This document shows, one piece after another, positions 6,090-9,346 of a stretch of 9,346 bases of DNA. The stretch spans positions 1-9,346 of the forward strand of contig CAZVSC010000077.1 in assembly GCA_964629325.1 (NCBI GenBank), in the 5' to 3' direction. The position numbers and the translations under genes are program-made. Under the pieces are notes generated by a model. It was not told the DNA's origin. It did not search any database and worked only from the letters and a program-made list of their open reading frames with translations. Position 1 is the stretch's first letter; each line of letters begins with the position of its first letter. The stretch is from Eutrophocola sp964629325 (GTDB taxonomy: Bacteria > Pseudomonadota > Gammaproteobacteria > Pseudomonadales > Pseudohongiellaceae).

Positions 6090-7349
6090 GTGAGCAGTGA
6101 TCTTCCCTTCCAGGGCGTCCTGGGCGTCATCGCCATTCTCCTCCTGGCCTGGCTGTGCGGAGGCATGCAGCGCCAGTCCTGGAAAGTCATCGCCGCGGGC
6201 CTGGGCCTGCAGTTCCTGTTTGCCCTGCTGCTGTTGAAGGTGGGTCCGTTCCAGCAGGTACTGCTGCTGCTCAACCGCGGCATTTCAGCGGTGATTCGCG
6301 CCACAGAAACCGCCACGGCCTATGTGTTCGGCTTCGTCGGCGGCGGCCCTGCCCCGTATGCCGTGATCGAACCGGGCAACATCGGCAGCCTGGCGTTCAC
6401 CGCCCTGCCCGTCCTGCTGCTCCTGAGCGTGCTGTCCGCCCTGCTCTGGCACTGGCGCGTCATTCCCGTGGTCGTGAATGCATTCAGCAAGGTATTGCAG
6501 AAGAGCTTCGGCCTGAGCGGCGAGGTGGGCTTTGGCGCCGCGGCCAACATCTTTTTCGGGATGGTGGAATCGCCCCTGCTGATCCGCGCCTACCTGCACG
6601 GCATGACCCAGGCCGAGTTGTTTATTCTCATGACCTGCGGCATGGCCACGGTGGCCGGCACTGTGATGGGCCTGTACGCCACCCTGCTCACCGGCGTCAT
6701 CGACACACCACTGTCCCATATCCTGGTGGCATCCGTGATCAGTGCGCCGGCCGCGATCATGCTGGCGATGATGATGAAACCGCTGGACGAGGTGTTGTCG
6801 GTGTCAGTGACCGACGCCACGGCACGCGCCGAGCACGACCTGCATTACGACGGCAATATGGACGCCATCATGCGCGGTACGGCGGACGGCCTGAAACTGC
6901 TGGTGAATATCGTTGCAACCCTGGTGGTGTTCGTGGGATTGGCGGCGCTGGCCGACGAAGTGTTGTCACTGTTGCCCGCAGTTTACGGGCAGGTCATCAC
7001 CGTGCAGGGCATCTTCGGGGTGGTTTTTGCGCCGCTGATGTGGCTGATCGGCATTCCCTGGGAGGAAGCGTTCACCGCCGGACAACTCATGGGCACAAAG
7101 ACCATCCTCAACGAATTCATCGCCTTCGTGAACCTGCAGGCAGCGCCCTTGAGCGAGCACAGCCGCATCATCATGACATATGCCCTGTGCGGGTTTGCCA
7201 ACCTGGGTTCGCTGGGGATCATGATCGCCGGCCTGGTGACATTCTGCCCCGAGCGTCGCAAGGAAATTCTTGCGCTGTCACCAATGTCCATCGTGTCCGG
7301 CACCCTCGCCACCACCATGACCGGGGCCGTTGTCGGGCTGATCCTTTAA
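6090..7349 (+). CDS. CNT-family concentrative nucleoside transporter (NupC-like)
   Basis: A 419-aa inner-membrane protein of the concentrative nucleoside transporter family, which imports nucleosides with H+ or Na+. Seen: hydrophobic N-terminal helices (about 8-60), the gate region with NIGSLAFTALP (97-107), the first substrate motif NIFFGMVESPLLI (153-165), the second motif GTKTILNEFIAF (335-346) with Asn341-Glu342, and CGFANLGSLGI (367-377) with Asn371 and Ser374. These match the nucleoside-contacting positions known from the Vibrio cholerae CNT structure, except that the usual GQTE appears as Gly157-Met-Val-Glu160. Length is normal for bacterial CNTs. The GTG start (6090) has AGGG 11 nt upstream and gives a short N-terminus before the first helix. 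An A/T-rich CATTATAA (6065-6072) may be the -10 region. It stands alone on its strand and converges on the Rieske gene with 15 nt between stops. Confidence 0.93.
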   Translation: MSSDLPFQGVLGVIAILLLAWLCGGMQRQSWKVIAAGLGLQFLFALLLLKVGPFQQVLLLLNRGISAVIRATETATAYVFGFVGGGPAPYAVIEPGNIGSLAFTALPVLLLLSVLSALLWHWRVIPVVVNAFSKVLQKSFGLSGEVGFGAAANIFFGMVESPLLIRAYLHGMTQAELFILMTCGMATVAGTVMGLYATLLTGVIDTPLSHILVASVISAPAAIMLAMMMKPLDEVLSVSVTDATARAEHDLHYDGNMDAIMRGTADGLKLLVNIVATLVVFVGLAALADEVLSLLPAVYGQVITVQGIFGVVFAPLMWLIGIPWEEAFTAGQLMGTKTILNEFIAFVNLQAAPLSEHSRIIMTYALCGFANLGSLGIMIAGLVTFCPERRKEILALSPMSIVSGTLATTMTGAVVGLIL

Positions 7350-7364
7350 TCGGTTACGGGCATT

Positions 7365-7676
7365 TCAGAGCTCAACGCCCAGCTGGCCATCCCTTTCCTC
7401 CAGCGCATAGACGCGCACGCCATTGCAGGGACCCTCGTAACCCTCCAGGCAGTCGCCATTGTCGAGATTGAAGAGATAACCGTGCATCGGACAACGCAGG
7501 TGGTTGTCGATAACCTTCCCCGCATCCATCGGGTAGCCCGCATGGGGACAAATATTATCGAGCAGGTGCGACCTGCCGTCGTGGTGAAGCAGCAGCAGGT
7601 GATGGCCAGCCAACCGGAACACCTTCCGGTAGCCATCCTGCATCTGGGCGGTATCTTCGAGGGGGAACCAGGTCAT
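7365..7676 (-). CDS. Stand-alone Rieske [2Fe-2S] protein
   Basis: A 103-aa soluble Rieske-type ferredoxin. The cluster-binding motif is complete: Cys43-Pro-His45, 16 residues, then Cys62-Pro-Met-His65, with the flanking ICPHAG and CPMHGYLF typical of the fold. One Cys and one His of each half would ligate each iron. A conventional GEYxG-like C-terminal hairpin (GDCLEGYEGPC, 74-84) follows. There is no signal peptide or membrane anchor, so it is cytoplasmic and should carry single electrons, for example to an oxygenase or other redox partner. No oxygenase or reductase partner lies in the window, so its role is open. It does not carry a catalytic domain itself. ATG at 7676 is the only sensible start; no strong ribosome-binding site precedes it. 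It diverges from the GST-like gene. Confidence 0.9.
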   Translation of the reverse strand: MTWFPLEDTAQMQDGYRKVFRLAGHHLLLLHHDGRSHLLDNICPHAGYPMDAGKVIDNHLRCPMHGYLFNLDNGDCLEGYEGPCNGVRVYALEERDGQLGVEL

Positions 7677-7721
7677 GAAAAGCTGTGGCTTGCTGAATCG
7701 GCATATCTTGGAGAAAGTACA

Positions 7722-7749
7722 ATTTTACCTGCCATGAATGTGGAGTCTA
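7722..7749 (-). promoter_or_regulatory. Probable promoter of the Rieske gene
   Basis: On the minus strand TAGACT (7749-7744) and TAAAAT (7727-7722) are 16 nt apart, matching the sigma-70 -35 and -10 consensus at four and five of six positions. The predicted leader is about 38 nt. It lies next to the GST-like gene's -10 box and the inverted repeat at 7752-7783, so both divergent genes could share control. Confidence 0.35.
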
Positions 7750-7751
7750 CT

Positions 7752-7783
7752 TGCGTGATCACTATAATTGGCACCATCACGCA
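7752..7783. promoter_or_regulatory. Inverted repeat flanking a consensus -10 box
   Basis: TGCGTGAT (7752-7759) and ATCACGCA (7776-7783) are perfect 8-bp inverted arms around 16 nt. That spacer holds TATAAT (7763-7768), a perfect -10 hexamer on the plus strand pointing at the GST-like gene. The left arm also forms part of a smaller palindrome, GTGATCAC (7755-7762), giving three copies of the GTGAT/ATCAC half-site. A dimeric regulator bound here would cover the promoter. No close -35 match is visible, so the promoter may be weak or activator-dependent. Confidence 0.45.
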
Positions 7784-7803
7784 CTTCTACCTGGACTCAT
7801 CCC

Positions 7804-8526
7804 ATGGCTGAATTCCCCGATGTCACCCTCCACTACTTCGACCTGCGCGGCCGCGGCCAGTTCATTCGCGGCCTGCTGAGTCATCACCAGGTGCCGTTCA
7901 CCGACGATCGGATCAAGCTGGCGAAGGACAACAGCAACTGGCCGCAGATCCGCAGCGACAGGAACCTGAGCGGTGATTTCCAGAAGCTGCCGTTTCTGCA
8001 GTGGGACGACATGCGCCTGAATGAGGTGCTGGTGATCCTGGAATTCCTCGACAGCACCCTGACCGATCCGGATGATTTTTCCGACATTGACTGGCTGCGT
8101 CACCGCCAGCTGACATCCAGCGCCTTCCTCGACCTGCTTGTGGCCTGCATCAACCTGATCTGGTGCGACATCTTCCACCCGGAAACCAATATCGCCGCGG
8201 CGACCGGCATTCTCAGGCGCCGTATGGAAATGCACCTGGCCACGCTCGACCAGACGCTCACCGAATGGGAATGGGCTGCCAGGATGGCCGACCGGCCGGT
8301 CATGGCGTCCGATGCCGTGTTATGGGAAGCACTCGATGTCATCCGTCTCACTTTCGATGAGCATGTAAGCTTCGATGATCGCGGGGCGCTCAGCGCCTTC
8401 TATGACGGTTGTCCCGGCGCTCCCGCCTTCAAGAAACTGCTCAGCCAGAAACCGCAGACCATCACCGGCCGCCCCGGCGAACCGGATGCACTGGCAATCA
8501 TCCACGCAAGTCTTGCGGAAAATTGA
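7804..8526 (+). CDS. Glutathione S-transferase-like protein
   Basis: A 240-aa protein with the two-domain GST layout. The N-terminal thioredoxin-like domain (about 7-85) shows TLHYFDLRGRGQFIR (8-22), close to the YF-x-x-RGR start of sigma-class GSTs, with Tyr11 at the catalytic tyrosine position. The cis-proline motif KLPFL (61-65, Pro63) follows, then LNEVLVILEFLD (72-83). The remainder is the helical C-terminal domain. GSTs usually conjugate glutathione to electrophiles in the cytoplasm. The family's Ser that grips the glutathione gamma-glutamyl group (normally in an E/Q-S pair) seems replaced by Val75, so the activity could differ or be lost. The ATG at 7804 places the beta strand at the usual distance from the N-terminus; the upstream in-frame ATG at 7768 overlaps the -10 box. 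No clear ribosome-binding site. It is convergent with the PPIase gene, 9 nt between stops. Confidence 0.85.
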   Translation: MAEFPDVTLHYFDLRGRGQFIRGLLSHHQVPFTDDRIKLAKDNSNWPQIRSDRNLSGDFQKLPFLQWDDMRLNEVLVILEFLDSTLTDPDDFSDIDWLRHRQLTSSAFLDLLVACINLIWCDIFHPETNIAAATGILRRRMEMHLATLDQTLTEWEWAARMADRPVMASDAVLWEALDVIRLTFDEHVSFDDRGALSAFYDGCPGAPAFKKLLSQKPQTITGRPGEPDALAIIHASLAEN

Positions 8527-8535
8527 GGCGCCGGA

Positions 8536-9264
8536 TCAGGGCGTTGTGCTGATGACGCGCATTTCCTCGATCATCACCGGTTGCGCGGGCAGGGACTCCA
8601 GGTAGACGCCGCCGTCTTCCCATAACGCCCCCTGGTCGAGACCGCCGCTGGGATCGCCGACAGGAATGAAGGCCTCGGCCGCCGCCATGCCGTCCGTGAT
8701 CATGCCGAAGACGGTGAAATTCAGGTTCGGCGCCGCCAGGCGGTTGTTATTCACGTAGTTGATGAATACCTGCGTGGAGTTGGTATTCGGGCCCGCCTTG
8801 GCAAAGGCCAGCGTGCCGGGCTCATGCGCGAACAGCACGGGGTCGTCGTCGAAGTTGCGGTCCTGCCAAGCGGGAAATTCCCCGCGCCAGTTGATGCCGA
8901 ACTGCGCCACGAATCCGGGCACCACGCGAAACACCGGCGTGTTGTCATAAAAGCCCTCATTGACCAGGGTGATGAAACGCGCCGCGGCATTGGGTGCCGC
9001 TTCCGGGAAGATGTCGAGGGTGATATCACCGGCCCCGGTGCGCATCAATACGGTAGTCTTCTGCGTCAGCTCGGGCACGACGTCTTCCAGGCCCGGCAGC
9101 GGCGTCAGTACCTGCTGGACACCGGCGGGTTCAGCCATGGCCGGCGCCGCGGCTTCTTCAGCTGCCGGCGCATCACTGCTTTCCCCGGAACAGCCCGCTA
9201 GTAAAAACAGGGCGGCAATGATTGCCGTTAAATGGAACGGGTTCGCTATTTTTCTCACTTTCAC
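8536..9264 (-). CDS. Cyclophilin-type peptidyl-prolyl isomerase lipoprotein
   Basis: A 242-aa protein that catalyses cis-trans isomerisation of X-Pro bonds, helping fold envelope proteins. It begins with a lipoprotein signal ending in LLAGC (Cys25), followed by Ser, suggesting outer-membrane anchoring on the periplasmic side. A low-complexity Ala/Glu/Pro linker runs to about residue 50. The cyclophilin domain spans about 70-237: Arg113 in VFRVVPGF, Phe118 and Gln121 in GFVAQFG, and GTLAFAKAGPNTNSTQVFI (150-168) with Gln165 and Phe167. These align with the active-site residues of human cyclophilin A, but the Met after the active-site Phe is Val119. A C-terminal extension, GLDQGALWEDGGVYLE (208-223), lies within the final strand region. 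The start is GTG in a purine-rich GAGAGAG leader; a second in-frame GTG two codons later is also possible. Gene neighbours give no clear link. Confidence 0.92.
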   Translation of the reverse strand: MKVRKIANPFHLTAIIAALFLLAGCSGESSDAPAAEEAAAPAMAEPAGVQQVLTPLPGLEDVVPELTQKTTVLMRTGAGDITLDIFPEAAPNAAARFITLVNEGFYDNTPVFRVVPGFVAQFGINWRGEFPAWQDRNFDDDPVLFAHEPGTLAFAKAGPNTNSTQVFINYVNNNRLAAPNLNFTVFGMITDGMAAAEAFIPVGDPSGGLDQGALWEDGGVYLESLPAQPVMIEEMRVISTTP

Positions 9265-9265
9265 T

Positions 9266-9279
9266 CTCTCTACTCTCTA
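9266..9279 (-). repeat. Duplicated heptamer TAGAGAG before the PPIase start
   Basis: The minus strand carries TAGAGAG twice in direct succession, ending one nucleotide before the GTG start. The GAGAG core is the only ribosome-binding-site-like sequence there. This is the second heptamer duplication in a leader in this window, but two copies of a simple purine motif may be chance. Confidence 0.4.
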
Positions 9280-9307
9280 TTTTTGCAACAAAATTCTGCG
9301 TCGTACG

Positions 9308-9346
9308 CTTTATCCTTTTATCCTTTTATCCTTTTATCCTTTTATC
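9308..9346 (-). repeat. Tandem octamer array (GGATAAAA) at the right edge
   Basis: Five consecutive 8-mers run into the window edge: CTTTATCC, then TTTTATCC three times, then a cut TTTTATC. On the minus strand, the sense of the PPIase gene, the unit reads GGATAAAA. The array may continue beyond 9346. It begins about 44 nt upstream of the PPIase start codon, where promoter elements would be expected, so copy-number change could alter expression. Its GGATA core resembles the GGATACA unit at 2788-2794. Confidence 0.85.

Noticed and set aside
6155..7471. Long plus-strand open frame (438 codons) in another frame through the nucleoside transporter
   Set aside because: Its translation is Arg/His/Gly-rich with no membrane or family pattern. 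The CNT frame carries all family motifs. It is a shadow of high-GC coding DNA.
9308..9346. Start of a CRISPR array
   Set aside because: Units are 8 bp and contiguous with no spacers, so this is a simple tandem repeat.
1..9346. Mobile element, defence island or biosynthetic cluster
   Set aside because: No transposase, integrase, nuclease, toxin-antitoxin or core biosynthetic gene is visible, and composition looks uniform.

Overview
This 9.3 kb window looks like chromosomal DNA from a proteobacterium, most likely a gammaproteobacterium. It is GC-rich (about 60% by eye), densely packed, and uses ATG/GTG starts. Lipobox and Sec signal peptides point to a Gram-negative envelope. I see no rRNA, tRNA, CRISPR array, insertion sequence, integrase or phage gene, and cannot name a genus.

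Layout. (1) 151-4395: two tannase/feruloyl-esterase family hydrolases with a divergent promoter region between them (1633-1790). The leftward one has a Sec signal peptide. The rightward one is a lipoprotein and follows a secreted protein made of two related NTF2-like halves (DUF8021-like). (2) 4399-5969, minus strand: a Bcr/CflA-type MFS efflux transporter preceded by a small DUF962/Mpo1-like membrane protein. (3) 6090-7349, plus: a CNT-family nucleoside transporter. (4) 7365-8526: a stand-alone Rieske [2Fe-2S] protein and a GST-like protein, divergent from a shared 127-bp regulatory region. (5) 8536-9264, minus: a cyclophilin-type peptidyl-prolyl isomerase lipoprotein. The window ends inside a tandem octamer repeat upstream of it.

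How the genes work together. The left half reads as an extracytoplasmic ester-hydrolysis module: two serine hydrolases with the complete CS-D-HC catalytic/disulfide signature plus a secreted accessory protein of unknown function. The substrate is unknown; plant-type phenolic esters or other aromatic esters are plausible. The rest looks like unrelated housekeeping or accessory genes. Three convergent gene ends are separated by only 3, 15 and 9 nt, with no convincing intrinsic terminator at any of them.

The more unusual signals are non-coding: a four-copy heptamer array ending at the ribosome-binding site of the second esterase, an octamer array plus a duplicated heptamer in front of the PPIase gene, a perfect 8-bp inverted repeat flanking a consensus -10 box in the Rieske/GST region, and another perfect 8-bp inverted repeat over the probable -35 region of the efflux gene. 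I found no convincing new multi-gene system. The esterase/DUF8021 cluster and the repeat-bearing leaders are the best candidates for follow-up.
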